Assembly: GCF_009733795.1 (NCBI RefSeq)
Contig: NZ_WNXX01000028.1
Coordinates: forward strand, 1-32,922
DNA from: Actinotalea caeni
Lineage (GTDB): Bacteria > Actinomycetota > Actinomycetes > Actinomycetales > Beutenbergiaceae
DNA: 32,922 bases
Direction: 5' to 3'
Below the pieces are notes generated by a model. The model was not told the DNA's origin. It saw only the letters and a list, made by a program, of their open reading frames with translations, and searched no databases. Shown here in pieces: positions 1 through 7,069 of this stretch. Numbering within the stretch: the stretch's first letter is position 1; each line of letters starts with the position of its first letter. The position numbers and the translations under genes are program-made.

Positions 1-132
1 CGACCGGCCGGAGCGAGCCGCGCATTACGGTGGACCAAGAGAAGGCCTCCCTCGAGTGACGTTGAACACCACTCAGAATGGAGGCCTTCTCCCTACATCC
101 GTGTCACCAACGTGCTGACCGAGTACACCTAG
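1..132 (+). other. Possible 3' end of a gene entering from the left edge
   Basis: Frame 1 is open from base 1 to a TAG at 130-132 and ends in the residues IRVTNVLTEYT. I do not recognise the peptide. It contains the 12-bp inverted repeat at 39-50/80-91, which is unusual inside a gene, so it may be non-coding. Reading further left would decide it. Confidence 0.15.
39..91. repeat. 12-bp perfect inverted repeat, 29-nt loop
   Basis: GAGAAGGCCTCC (39-50) is exactly repeated in inverted orientation at 80-91. No T-run follows, so it is a weak candidate for a rho-independent terminator. It could be a terminator of a gene to the left, or an end of an old mobile sequence. Confidence 0.45.
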
Positions 133-267
133 GTTTCAACCCACGTCTGCCCCCTCCCAGGGTTTCAACCCACTTCTGCCCCCTCCCACGGTTTCAACCC
201 ACTTCTGCCCCTCCGAGGCGGGCGAAAGTGGGTCGAAACCGCTCCTGGGGGCAGAAGTGGGTTGAAA
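132..267. repeat. Nested repeat cluster: three direct and two inverted copies of GGTTTCAACCCACTTCTGCCC
   Basis: Direct copies start at 132, 161 and 190. Inverted copies end at about 239 (degenerate) and 267. Bases 163-183 are perfectly complementary to 247-267 (21 bp). Between them lies a second, imperfect hairpin (190-214 with 215-239). The cluster begins three bases beyond the stop codon of the minus-strand oxidoreductase, so in RNA it would form a large double stem at that gene's 3' end. It may act as terminator or mRNA 3' protection. The direct-direct-inverted-inverted layout resembles REP/BIME-type intergenic repeats. It has no CRISPR-like spacing. Confidence 0.75.
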
Positions 268-270
268 GCG

Positions 271-1560
271 TCAGCGGCGGAGGGGGTCGAGGGGGCGGAG
301 CACGTCGGGGGTGCGGCCGGTCGTCACGAGCTCGGCGACCAGCCGGCCGGTGAGCGGGCCGAGCGTGATGCCCCACATGCCGTGCCCGCCGGCCGCGACC
401 ACGCGGGGCGAGCGGGTCGGGCCGATCAGCGGCAACCCGTCCGGCGTGCAGGGGCGCGAGCCCACCCACTCGTCCTGCCGGTCGTCGAGATCTGCCCCGG
501 CGAGCAGGGGCCGTGCGGCGCGCACGATCGCCTGGATGCGGCGCGGGTCCAGCGGCTCGTCCGGGCGCCGGAACTCCATCATCCCGGCCACCCGGTAGCG
601 GTCGCCGAGCGGGGTGCAGGCCACCCGCTGGATCGGGAAGTACAGCGGCATCGTCGGCATCGGGTCGACCGGCACCGTGAACGAGTACCCGCGCCCGGCC
701 TGCACGACCATCCGCACCCCGAACGGTCGCGCCAGGTGGCCGAGCCAGGCGCCGGTCGCCAGCACGACGACGTCGGCGGCCAGCCGCTCCTCCTGCTCGC
801 CCTCGCGCACCCGGACGGCGGCCGGCCGGGTGGGCGTGCCGCCGTCGACCTCGGTCGCGGTGACGCCCTCGCGGATCGTCACGCCCGCCGCTCGGACGGC
901 GCGGGCCAGCGAGGCGAGGTAGCGCGGCGGGTCGAGGAACCGGGTGCCCTCCAGCCGGATCGCGCTGACGACCCGGTCCGACACCGCGGGGGCGAGCGCG
1001 CGCACCTCGTCCCCGCCGATCAGCTCGGCCGCGACCGGCTGCCCCTCGGCGCGGATCTGCGCGAACTCGTCCATGAGCAGCCGGTGCTCGTCGGCCCCCG
1101 CGAAGCACGCGAGGAAGGGGTCGCCGGGCCGGGTGGGCTCGTCGACGCCGCCGTCGGCCAGCTCGTCGAACGCCTCCAGCGCCTGGCTGTTGAGCGGCAC
1201 GTACGCGCGCATGGCGCGGCGCCACGCGCGCGAGGTCGAGTGGCGAAGGAAGCCGAGCAGGAAGCGGATGAGGTCGACGTCGGGGCGCAGCGGCACGTAC
1301 AGCGGCGAGTCGACCGAGAGCATCGCCCGCAGGCCCGTGCGCAGGATCGCCGGCTCCGGAAGCGGCGTGGTGATCGGCGGCGTCAGCCAGCCGGCGTTGC
1401 CCCACGACGACCCCGCGGCCACGCGGTCGGACTCGACGACGGTGACGTCCAGCCCGGCGCGCCTCAGGTGCCAGGCGGTCGCGAGCCCGACCATGCCCGC
1501 ACCGACGACGACCGCGGACCCCGGCTCCGGAAAGCGACGTTGCATGAGCCCATCTTGCAT
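271..1560 (-). CDS. DadA-like FAD-dependent D-amino acid dehydrogenase / glycine oxidase family protein
   Basis: This is a member of the DAO/DadA flavoprotein family, which oxidatively deaminates D-amino acids or related amines; the exact substrate cannot be read here. The N-terminus carries the FAD dinucleotide-binding motif VVVGAGMVGLATAWHLRRAG followed by an acidic residue ending beta-2 (VVES) and the family's SSWGNAGW segment. The C-terminus has the typical W-x-G-x-RP-CTPDGLPLIG and GHGMWGITLGP segments that close the FAD site. Length is about 429 residues, normal for DadA. Two starts are plausible: ATG at 1560 (MQDGLMQRR, preceded by a weak AGGTG) or ATG at 1545 (MQRRFPEPG). The open frame extends further upstream but with low-complexity residues only. 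The gene stands alone, divergent from the small membrane gene at 1710; the repeat cluster 132-267 lies directly behind its stop. Confidence 0.85.
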   Translation of the reverse strand: MQDGLMQRRFPEPGSAVVVGAGMVGLATAWHLRRAGLDVTVVESDRVAAGSSWGNAGWLTPPITTPLPEPAILRTGLRAMLSVDSPLYVPLRPDVDLIRFLLGFLRHSTSRAWRRAMRAYVPLNSQALEAFDELADGGVDEPTRPGDPFLACFAGADEHRLLMDEFAQIRAEGQPVAAELIGGDEVRALAPAVSDRVVSAIRLEGTRFLDPPRYLASLARAVRAAGVTIREGVTATEVDGGTPTRPAAVRVREGEQEERLAADVVVLATGAWLGHLARPFGVRMVVQAGRGYSFTVPVDPMPTMPLYFPIQRVACTPLGDRYRVAGMMEFRRPDEPLDPRRIQAIVRAARPLLAGADLDDRQDEWVGSRPCTPDGLPLIGPTRSPRVVAAGGHGMWGITLGPLTGRLVAELVTTGRTPDVLRPLDPLRR

Positions 1561-1709
1561 GCTGGACACCTGTCGGGCGTGCCCACCGGGCGGAGGAGGT
1601 GCGCCGCGGCCGTCTCCACCCCCGGGATGACCCAGGACGAGCCCTGGGGCCGACGACGCGCGCGTCGTCGTCGAGCACGCTGGTGTCGTACCCAGGAGGA
1701 GGTCGTGCG

Positions 1710-1919
1710 ATGGACACCAGGACCCGCCGTCGTCGCGCGCAGGCGCTGGCGCCGAGCGGCGTCGCGCTCGTGCTCGCGGTCGTCGCGCTCGGGCTGCTGC
1801 TCTCCCAGCTTCTGCTCGACGCCGGCGCACCGCTCGCGCTGGCGGTCGCCACCTCCGTCGCCGTCGCCCTGACGGGGCTGGGCTCGTGGCGGATGCTGCG
1901 CTCGGACCTCAGTCGATGA
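1710..1919 (+). CDS. Small two-helix membrane protein, unknown function
   Basis: A 69-residue protein: a basic N-terminus (MDTRTRRRRAQ) followed by two hydrophobic stretches at about residues 16-36 and 40-60, separated by an Asp-Ala-Gly turn. The start is well supported by AGGAGGAGG at 1694-1702, with ATG at 1710. Expected topology is both ends in the cytoplasm. Its last 11 bases overlap the 3' end of the convergent carbonic anhydrase gene, leaving no room for a separate terminator. I do not recognise a family. Confidence 0.65.
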   Translation: MDTRTRRRRAQALAPSGVALVLAVVALGLLLSQLLLDAGAPLALAVATSVAVALTGLGSWRMLRSDLSR

Positions 1920-2562
1920 CGCCGACGGACTCGACGACGCTCACGCGCCCGTCGGCCAGCGTGTACTCCGCGCCGACGATCGCGCAGCGGCCCTCCTCGA
2001 CCGCGAGCGCGAGGCTGCGCGAGTAGTTGCCGAGCATGTGCACGGTGCTGCTGACGTGCTCGCGCCCGAGCTCGGCCGCGCCGGGCACCTCGAGACCGAA
2101 CCCCGCGCTCGCGTCCACGCCCGCTCGGGTCGAGGCACGCGTGACGATGCTCGGGATCACCCGGTCGACGACGGCGCGGATCATCCCGTGCGGCATCTCG
2201 CCGGTGATGAGCGCCTCGCGGGCGGCGCCGACCGCGCCGCACGAGTCGTGGCCGAGCACGACCACCAGCGGCGCGCCCAGCACGTCGACGCCGTACTCGA
2301 TCGACCCGAGCACCGTGGTGTCGACGACGTGGCCGGCCGTGCGCACGACGAACATGTCGCCGAGGCCGCGGTCGAAGATCAGCTCCGCGGCCACCCGGGA
2401 GTCCGAGCAGCCGAAGATCACCGCGAACGGGTGCTGCTCGGTGCTGACCTCGGTGCGTCGGTCGACGCCCTGGCTGGGGTGCAGCACCTCACCGCTGACG
2501 AACCGTGCGTTGCCCTCCCGCAGGGCCTGCCAGGCCTCGGCGGGGCTCTGAGCCGCGGTCAC
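1909..2562 (-). CDS. Beta-class carbonic anhydrase
   Basis: Catalyses CO2 + H2O to bicarbonate + H+ with a zinc in the cytoplasm. The 217-residue protein has the beta-class zinc ligands: Cys52 and the Asp54/Arg56 dyad in GCSDSR, then His105 and Cys108 in GHDSCGA. The conserved RTAGHVV and GSIEYGVDVLGAPLVVVLGH blocks are intact. The start is GTG at 2562, overlapping the stop of the sugar-kinase gene by four bases (GTGA), so translation is probably coupled to it. It is the last gene of the xseA-xseB-kinase-can run. No downstream terminator is visible because the gene collides with the small membrane gene at 1919. Confidence 0.93.
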   Translation of the reverse strand: MTAAQSPAEAWQALREGNARFVSGEVLHPSQGVDRRTEVSTEQHPFAVIFGCSDSRVAAELIFDRGLGDMFVVRTAGHVVDTTVLGSIEYGVDVLGAPLVVVLGHDSCGAVGAAREALITGEMPHGMIRAVVDRVIPSIVTRASTRAGVDASAGFGLEVPGAAELGREHVSSTVHMLGNYSRSLALAVEEGRCAIVGAEYTLADGRVSVVESVGVID

Positions 2563-3476
2563 GTCGGGTCCAGCTCGGCGCGCGTGGGCGGGTTCGCACC
2601 CGGCCTGGAGACGGTGATCGCGGCGATCCGCGCGGCCCAGCTCATCGCGCTGCGCAGGGTGGCCTCGTCGATCGCCTGCAGTCGTGCGCGCCGGGAGGCG
2701 CCGAGAAGGCCGGCGGTCCACAGCGCGTCGACGAGCCCCGCCATGTAGGAGTCGCCGGCGCCGACGGTGTCGGCGACCGTCACCGGCGGTGCGGGCACGT
2801 GCACCTCCAGGCCCGTGCTGGTGACGGCGGTCGAGCCGCGCTCGGCCTGCGTGACCACGACGAGCGCCGGCCCCTGGGCCGCCCACTCGCGTGCCGCGTC
2901 CATCGGGTCGAGGTGCGAGTACAGCCAGCGGAAGTCCTCGTCGGAGGCCTTGATGACGTCGGCGCGCGACGCCATCCGCTCGATCGCGGCCTCCGCCTCC
3001 AGCGGCGTCCCCATGATCGAGGGCCGGGCGTTGACGTCGTAGGTGACGGTCGCGTGCTCGCGCGCGGCGAGCGCGATCTCGGCGACGGCGTCGGAGCCGG
3101 GCCGCAGCGTCGCCCCGATCGAGCCGGTGTGCATGACCGCGAGCTCGTCGTCGAGGTGGACCTCGGGCACGTGCCAGAGCAGGTCGAACTCGTAGGTGGC
3201 GGCGCCGTCGGCGTCGAGCGTCGCCTGGGCCGTCGAGGTGCGCGGGGCGCCGTCGGAGCCGGGCACGAGCACCACGCCCGACGCGCTCAGGTGGTCGCGG
3301 ACCACGTGGCCGCGCGGGTCGTGCCCGAACCAGGTGGCGAGCTGGGTGCGGCGGCCGAGCCGCGCGAGCCCGATCGCGACGTTCGCGGGCGAGCCGCCCG
3401 GGTGTTCGTCGGTGCGTCCCTGGGCTTCCTGGACGACGTCGACCAGGGCCTCGCCGATGACCAGGGCGCGGCTCAC
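2559..3476 (-). CDS. PfkB-family sugar kinase (fructokinase-like)
   Basis: A 305-residue ribokinase/PfkB-family kinase that transfers phosphate from ATP to a sugar. Signature 1 is GGSPANVAIGLARLG (residues 27-41). Signature 2 is DTVGAGDSYMAG (236-247), where Asp242 is the expected catalytic base and the GAG forms the anion hole. The N-terminal GEALVDVV and the TYDVNARPS segment are typical of bacterial fructokinases; fructose is the best guess, but other hexoses are possible. ATG at 3476 overlaps the xseB stop by four bases and its own stop overlaps the carbonic anhydrase start by four bases. This is a kinase with no obvious link to exonuclease VII, held between xseB and a carbonic anhydrase by translational coupling. 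Confidence 0.9.
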   Translation of the reverse strand: MSRALVIGEALVDVVQEAQGRTDEHPGGSPANVAIGLARLGRRTQLATWFGHDPRGHVVRDHLSASGVVLVPGSDGAPRTSTAQATLDADGAATYEFDLLWHVPEVHLDDELAVMHTGSIGATLRPGSDAVAEIALAAREHATVTYDVNARPSIMGTPLEAEAAIERMASRADVIKASDEDFRWLYSHLDPMDAAREWAAQGPALVVVTQAERGSTAVTSTGLEVHVPAPPVTVADTVGAGDSYMAGLVDALWTAGLLGASRRARLQAIDEATLRSAMSWAARIAAITVSRPGANPPTRAELDPT

Positions 3477-3712
3477 TCGTCCTCCTCCGGTGCGTCCTCG
3501 GGGCTCTCGACGGCGTCACGCGCCGCCGCGAGCCGCTCGCGGGCGTCGTCGATCACGCGCTGGCAGCGGTCGGCCAGCGCCTCGCCGCGCTCCCAGAGCG
3601 CGAGCGAGTCCTCGAGGCTCGCGGCTCCCGACTCGAGCCGGGCGACGACCTCGACGAGCTCGTCACGGGCCTCCTCGTAGCTGAGCGTGGCGACGTCGGG
3701 CTGTTCGGTCAC
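3473..3712 (-). CDS. xseB: Exodeoxyribonuclease VII small subunit
   Basis: A 79-residue protein with the XseB core [46 protein letters not shown], an antiparallel helical hairpin, followed by an acidic tail. Several copies bind each XseA chain to make exonuclease VII, which degrades single-stranded DNA from both ends. Start GTG at 3712 overlaps the xseA stop (GTGA), the usual xseA-xseB arrangement. Confidence 0.95.
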   Translation of the reverse strand: MTEQPDVATLSYEEARDELVEVVARLESGAASLEDSLALWERGEALADRCQRVIDDARERLAAARDAVESPEDAPEEDE

Positions 3713-5022
3713 GACGTAGATCCAATCACTGGTGGCGCGTCGTCGTCACCGTCGGCCCCGGTGACCTCCAGGTCCAGCCGGCCACGGGCGACGAGCGCGG
3801 TGAGCGGGTCCCCGACGTCGACCTGGTCGGGGGAGCGGACGACCTCGCCGTCGGCGGTGCGCAGCACGGCGTAGCCGCGGTCGAGGGTCGCCTGCGGCGA
3901 CAGCGTGCGCAGCGCCGTGCGCAGCGTCGCCACCTGCGCCGCCGCGGCCTGCACGTGCGTGTCGAAGGCGCGCCGGGAGCGGTCGCGGATGCCGTCGAGC
4001 TGCGCGACGTGGGTGTCGAGGATGCGGGTGGGGTCGACCAGCACCGGCCGGCTGCGCAGCGCCGCGAGGCGATGCTCCTCGCCGTCGAGCCGGTGTCGCA
4101 CGATCGCCCGCAGCCGGTGCCGGACGGCGCGCAGCGCCTCGCGCTCGTGCGCCACGTCCGGCACGACCCGCTTGGCCGCGTCGGTCGGCGTGGAGGCGCG
4201 GTAGTCGGCGACGAGGTCGAGCAGCGGGTTGTCGGTCTCGTGACCGATCGCGGACACGATCGGGGTGCGGCACGCCGCGGCCGCGCGCACCATCGCCTCG
4301 TTCGAGAACGGCAGCAGGTCCTCGGTGGCGCCGCCGCCGCGCGTGACGACGATGACCTCGACCTCGGGGTCGGCGTCGAGCTCGCCGAGCGCGCGCACGA
4401 CCTGGCCGACGCAGCTGGGGCCCTGCACCGCGACCTCGCGGATCTCGAACCGCACCTGCGGCCACCGGTCGCGGGCGTTGACGACGACGTCGTCGCGCGC
4501 CTTGGCCTTCGGCGCGCACACCAGCCCGACCTTGCGCGGCAGGAACGGCAGCGGGCGCTTGCGCTCGCGGTCGAACAGCCCCTCGGCCGCCAGCAGCCGC
4601 TTGAGCTGCTCGACGCGCGCCAGCAGGTCGCCGATGCCGACGGCGCGGATGTTGCGCGCCGACAGCTGCAGCGTGCCGCGCTTGACCCAGTACTCGGGCT
4701 TGGCGTGCACGACGACGTGGGCGCCGACCTCGATGCCCGGGATCGCCAGCAGCACGCGCTTCGCCATCGTGACCGTGACCGACATGTCGACGTCGGTGTC
4801 GCGCAGCGTCACCCACGCGGTGCCGCTGGAGTTGTGCGCGTTGAGCTCGACGATCTGGCCCTCGACCCACACGCTCGGCATGCGCGCGACGTAGTCGGCG
4901 ATCTTCGACGACAGCAGCCGCACCGGCCACGGGTTCTCGGGCGTGGTGTCGAGCGCCTTGGTCGGCAGCGGCGCGCGCGGCGCGCCGTCCGACGCCCCGG
5001 TCGCGGTGCTCTGCTCGGTCAC
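3709..5022 (-). CDS. xseA: Exodeoxyribonuclease VII large subunit
   Basis: The catalytic subunit of exonuclease VII, a single-strand-specific exonuclease used in repair. The 437-residue chain has an N-terminal OB-fold DNA-binding domain (about residues 32-130, beginning [20 protein letters not shown]), the catalytic domain with [33 protein letters not shown] and the signature [20 protein letters not shown], then a long helical segment (about 290-390) that binds XseB, and a C-terminal LDRGYAVLR block. The start chosen is GTG at 5022 (VTEQSTATG); the frame stays open upstream but reads as non-protein composition. The 141 bases to ispH form a divergent promoter region. xseA is the first gene of the four-gene minus-strand operon. 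Confidence 0.95.
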   Translation of the reverse strand: MTEQSTATGASDGAPRAPLPTKALDTTPENPWPVRLLSSKIADYVARMPSVWVEGQIVELNAHNSSGTAWVTLRDTDVDMSVTVTMAKRVLLAIPGIEVGAHVVVHAKPEYWVKRGTLQLSARNIRAVGIGDLLARVEQLKRLLAAEGLFDRERKRPLPFLPRKVGLVCAPKAKARDDVVVNARDRWPQVRFEIREVAVQGPSCVGQVVRALGELDADPEVEVIVVTRGGGATEDLLPFSNEAMVRAAAACRTPIVSAIGHETDNPLLDLVADYRASTPTDAAKRVVPDVAHEREALRAVRHRLRAIVRHRLDGEEHRLAALRSRPVLVDPTRILDTHVAQLDGIRDRSRRAFDTHVQAAAAQVATLRTALRTLSPQATLDRGYAVLRTADGEVVRSPDQVDVGDPLTALVARGRLDLEVTGADGDDDAPPVIGSTS

Positions 5023-5163
5023 GCCCCTAGCCTGCCGCACCCGTGGGACACGACGCGCCCGGCGGCGGCCGGCGACGGCGGTGTGGGCGACACCACCGGA
5101 GCGGGTGCGGGGTCGAGGCCCCGTCCCCGGGGGAACGCGAGACGGGCATGGGAGACTGGGGGA

Positions 5164-6168
5164 GTGAGCGACGCACCGACCAAGAGGATCCTGCTGGCAG
5201 CCCCGCGCGGCTACTGCGCCGGGGTCGACCGGGCCGTCGTCGCCGTCGAGAAGGCTCTCGACCACTACGGCGCTCCGGTCTACGTCCGCAAGGAGATCGT
5301 CCACAACAAGTACGTCGTGGAGACGCTCACCGAGCGCGGTGCGATCTTCGTCAACGAGACCGACGAGGTGCCCGAGGGCGCCCGCGTCATCTTCTCCGCG
5401 CACGGCGTCTCGCCGGCGGTGCACGCCCAGGCGGCCGCGCGCAACCTCGACACGATCGACGCCACCTGCCCGCTGGTGACGAAGGTGCACAAGGAGGCCG
5501 TGCGCTTCGCCAACGACGACTACGACATCCTGCTGATCGGCCACGAGGGCCACGAGGAGGTCGAGGGCACCGCGGGCGAGGCCCCCGAGCACATCCAGCT
5601 CGTCGACGGGCCCGACGCGGTCGACGCGGTCACCGTGCGCGATCCCGACAAGGTCGTCTGGCTCTCCCAGACCACGCTGTCGGTCGACGAGACCATGGAG
5701 ACCGTGCGCCGGCTGCGCGAGCGGTTCCCGAACCTCGCCGACCCGCCGAGCGACGACATCTGCTACGCCACCCAGAACCGGCAGGTCGCGGTCAAGAAGA
5801 TCTCACCGCACGCCGACGTCGTGATCGTCGTCGGGTCGGCCAACTCCTCGAACTCGGTGCGCCTCGTCGAGGTCGCCCTCGAGACCGGCGCCGGCGCCGC
5901 CTACCGGGTGGACCGCGCCGCCGAGCTGCGCGAGGAGTGGTTCGACGGCGTCACGACGGTCGGTCTGACCTCCGGCGCCTCGGTGCCCGAGATCCTCGTG
6001 CGCGACGTCATCGACCACCTCGCGACGCTCGGCTTCGGCGACGTCGAGGAGGTCCGCACCGCGACCGAGGACCTCATGTTCTCGCTGCCTCGCGAGCTCC
6101 GCGCGGACCTCAAGAAGGCCGGTCAGCCCACCAAGCGGCCGCGCCAGCTCGACCTGCGCCCCGTCTGA
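5164..6168 (+). CDS. ispH: 4-hydroxy-3-methylbut-2-enyl diphosphate reductase
   Basis: The last enzyme of the non-mevalonate (MEP) isoprenoid pathway, reducing HMBPP to IPP and DMAPP with a [4Fe-4S] cluster. All three cluster cysteines are present: Cys18 (PRGYCAGV), Cys102 ([11 protein letters not shown]) and Cys200 (ICYATQNRQ). Substrate-binding residues His47 (IVHNKYVV), His80 (SAHGVSP), the [11 protein letters not shown] block and the SANSSNS loop are intact. Length is 334 residues, normal for the family. The start is GTG at 5164 with GGGAG at 5150-5154 upstream; the open frame upstream of it is spurious. It is transcribed divergently from xseA, a common actinobacterial arrangement. Confidence 0.96.
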   Translation: MSDAPTKRILLAAPRGYCAGVDRAVVAVEKALDHYGAPVYVRKEIVHNKYVVETLTERGAIFVNETDEVPEGARVIFSAHGVSPAVHAQAAARNLDTIDATCPLVTKVHKEAVRFANDDYDILLIGHEGHEEVEGTAGEAPEHIQLVDGPDAVDAVTVRDPDKVVWLSQTTLSVDETMETVRRLRERFPNLADPPSDDICYATQNRQVAVKKISPHADVVIVVGSANSSNSVRLVEVALETGAGAAYRVDRAAELREEWFDGVTTVGLTSGASVPEILVRDVIDHLATLGFGDVEEVRTATEDLMFSLPRELRADLKKAGQPTKRPRQLDLRPV

Positions 6169-6170
6169 GC

Positions 6171-6219
6171 CTCGCGTCGTCGGCGGACGACGCCCCCCGA
6201 CGTCGCCCGACGACGCGAG
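6171..6219. terminator. 13-bp perfect inverted repeat between convergent genes
   Basis: CTCGCGTCGTCGG (6171-6183) is perfectly inverted at 6207-6219, starting three bases after the ispH stop. It faces the 3' end of the regulator gene at 6291. There is no T-tract, but the stem is long enough to serve both strands. A smaller alternative 8-bp hairpin (6174-6181 with 6186-6193) is embedded in it. Confidence 0.55.
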
Positions 6220-6290
6220 CGCTGCACGACGGACGGCGATCCCTGACGACGTGAGCGACGCCGTCCGGGACCGCGATCCGTGCCGCCGCG

Positions 6291-6800
6291 CTACCCGCTC
6301 ACGACGAGCCGGTACCCGATGCCGCGCACCGAGGCGATCTGCAGCCCCGCGAAGGCGTCGAGACGCTTGCGCAGCCGCTTCACGGCGGAGGTGACGACGT
6401 CGGGCGCACCGAGGTAGCCGGTGTGCCACACGCGTGTGGTCAGCTCGGCGAACGACCAGACGCGCTCGATCTCCGACGCCAGCGCCGCCAGCAGGTCGAA
6501 CTCGCGCGGCGAGAGGTGCAGCGGGCGGCCCGAGATCGTCACCTCCCGCGCCGCGAGGTCGACGCGCAGCGGGCCGCGCTGCAGGACGGAGCCGCGCGGC
6601 GGCGGCGACGGATCGGGCGGCCCCGCCGCCGGCAGCCCGACCGGAGCGCGCCCGAGCAGTGCCCGCGCCCCGTCGGTGTCGGCGGCGGCGACGACGACGG
6701 CCCGGTCCTTGACCAGGCGCGCGACCTCGCTGCAGGCCTCGAGCGACAGACCCACGCAGAGCACGTAACCCTGGTCCGTCTCGGAGACATCGATTGACAT
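6291..6800 (-). CDS. Orphan OmpR/PhoB-type winged-helix regulator without a receiver domain
   Basis: A 169-residue protein. Residues about 76-165 form a Trans_reg_C (OmpR/PhoB) winged helix: GPLRVDLAAREVTISGRPL, LSPREFDLLAALAS, the recognition-helix region APDVVTSAVKRLRKRLD (132-148) and the wing VRGIGYRLV. In place of a full receiver domain it has only about 50 residues (CVGLSLEACSEVARLV..VVVAAADTDGARALL) and a Pro-rich linker, with no phospho-acceptor pocket visible. It therefore probably works without phosphorylation by a histidine kinase, and no kinase gene is adjacent. The start is ATG at 6800 with GGAGG about eight bases upstream (an upstream in-frame ATG at 6815 lacks one). It is divergent from the subtilase; arrays of 11-bp repeats lie between them. 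Confidence 0.85.
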   Translation of the reverse strand: MSIDVSETDQGYVLCVGLSLEACSEVARLVKDRAVVVAAADTDGARALLGRAPVGLPAAGPPDPSPPPRGSVLQRGPLRVDLAAREVTISGRPLHLSPREFDLLAALASEIERVWSFAELTTRVWHTGYLGAPDVVTSAVKRLRKRLDAFAGLQIASVRGIGYRLVVSG

Positions 6801-6848
6801 GGAACTGACCTCCACCCCCCCGGGGAGTCATCACTCGGATCCTTTCCG

Positions 6849-6903
6849 ACGTTCAGGCCGTCGTCAAGCGGTTCCAAGGTCGCTCACAGGTCGTCGTCAG
6901 GTC
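6849..6903 (-). promoter_or_regulatory. Array of five 11-bp direct repeats facing the regulator gene
   Basis: Read on the minus strand from 6903 leftwards, the units are GACCTGACGAC, GACCTGTGAGC, GACCTTGGAAC, CGCTTGACGAC and GGCCTGAACGT, abutting without gaps. The loose consensus is GACCTG followed by five variable bases. Exact 11-bp spacing puts each unit on nearly the same helix face, as in sites bound by PhoB/OmpR-type and SARP-type winged helices. The array ends 48 bases before the regulator's start codon. The binding protein is inferred to be the adjacent regulator. No clear -10 is visible. Confidence 0.6.
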
Positions 6904-6915
6904 CGCGTCGTCCCC

Positions 6916-6970
6916 GACCCGACCCTGAACTGCCCCTGACCTGCCCGTGACCTGCCCCCGAACCAGCCTT
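6916..6970 (+). promoter_or_regulatory. Array of five 11-bp direct repeats facing the subtilase gene
   Basis: On the plus strand the units are GACCCGACCCT, GAACTGCCCCT, GACCTGCCCGT, GACCTGCCCCC and GAACCAGCCTT, in exact 11-bp register. They share the GACCTG core with the minus-strand array, and the two arrays point away from a 12-bp centre (6904-6915). A possible -10 (TAGCGC, 6980-6985) starts nine bases after the last unit, similar to the geometry of activator sites that replace a -35 box. Function as an operator is inferred. Confidence 0.6.
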
Positions 6971-7069
6971 GCCGGTCCGTAGCGCGGGACGGGACCGTGG
7001 AGAGGTCCCTCACCTGGGGCGACGTCTCGGCGCCTGGTGGACGACGCCAGGCCATCGACAGGAGGCACA

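Noticed and set aside
132-267. CRISPR array
   Set aside because: Repeats abut without unique spacers, occur in both orientations, and no cas genes are present.
194-2242. 682-residue minus-strand frame over the oxidoreductase region
   Set aside because: Arg-rich shadow; the true DadA-like protein is in another frame with FAD motifs.
5023-5163. Separate small gene between xseA and ispH
   Set aside because: The open frames here are low-complexity extensions of the flanking genes; the gap is best seen as a divergent promoter region.
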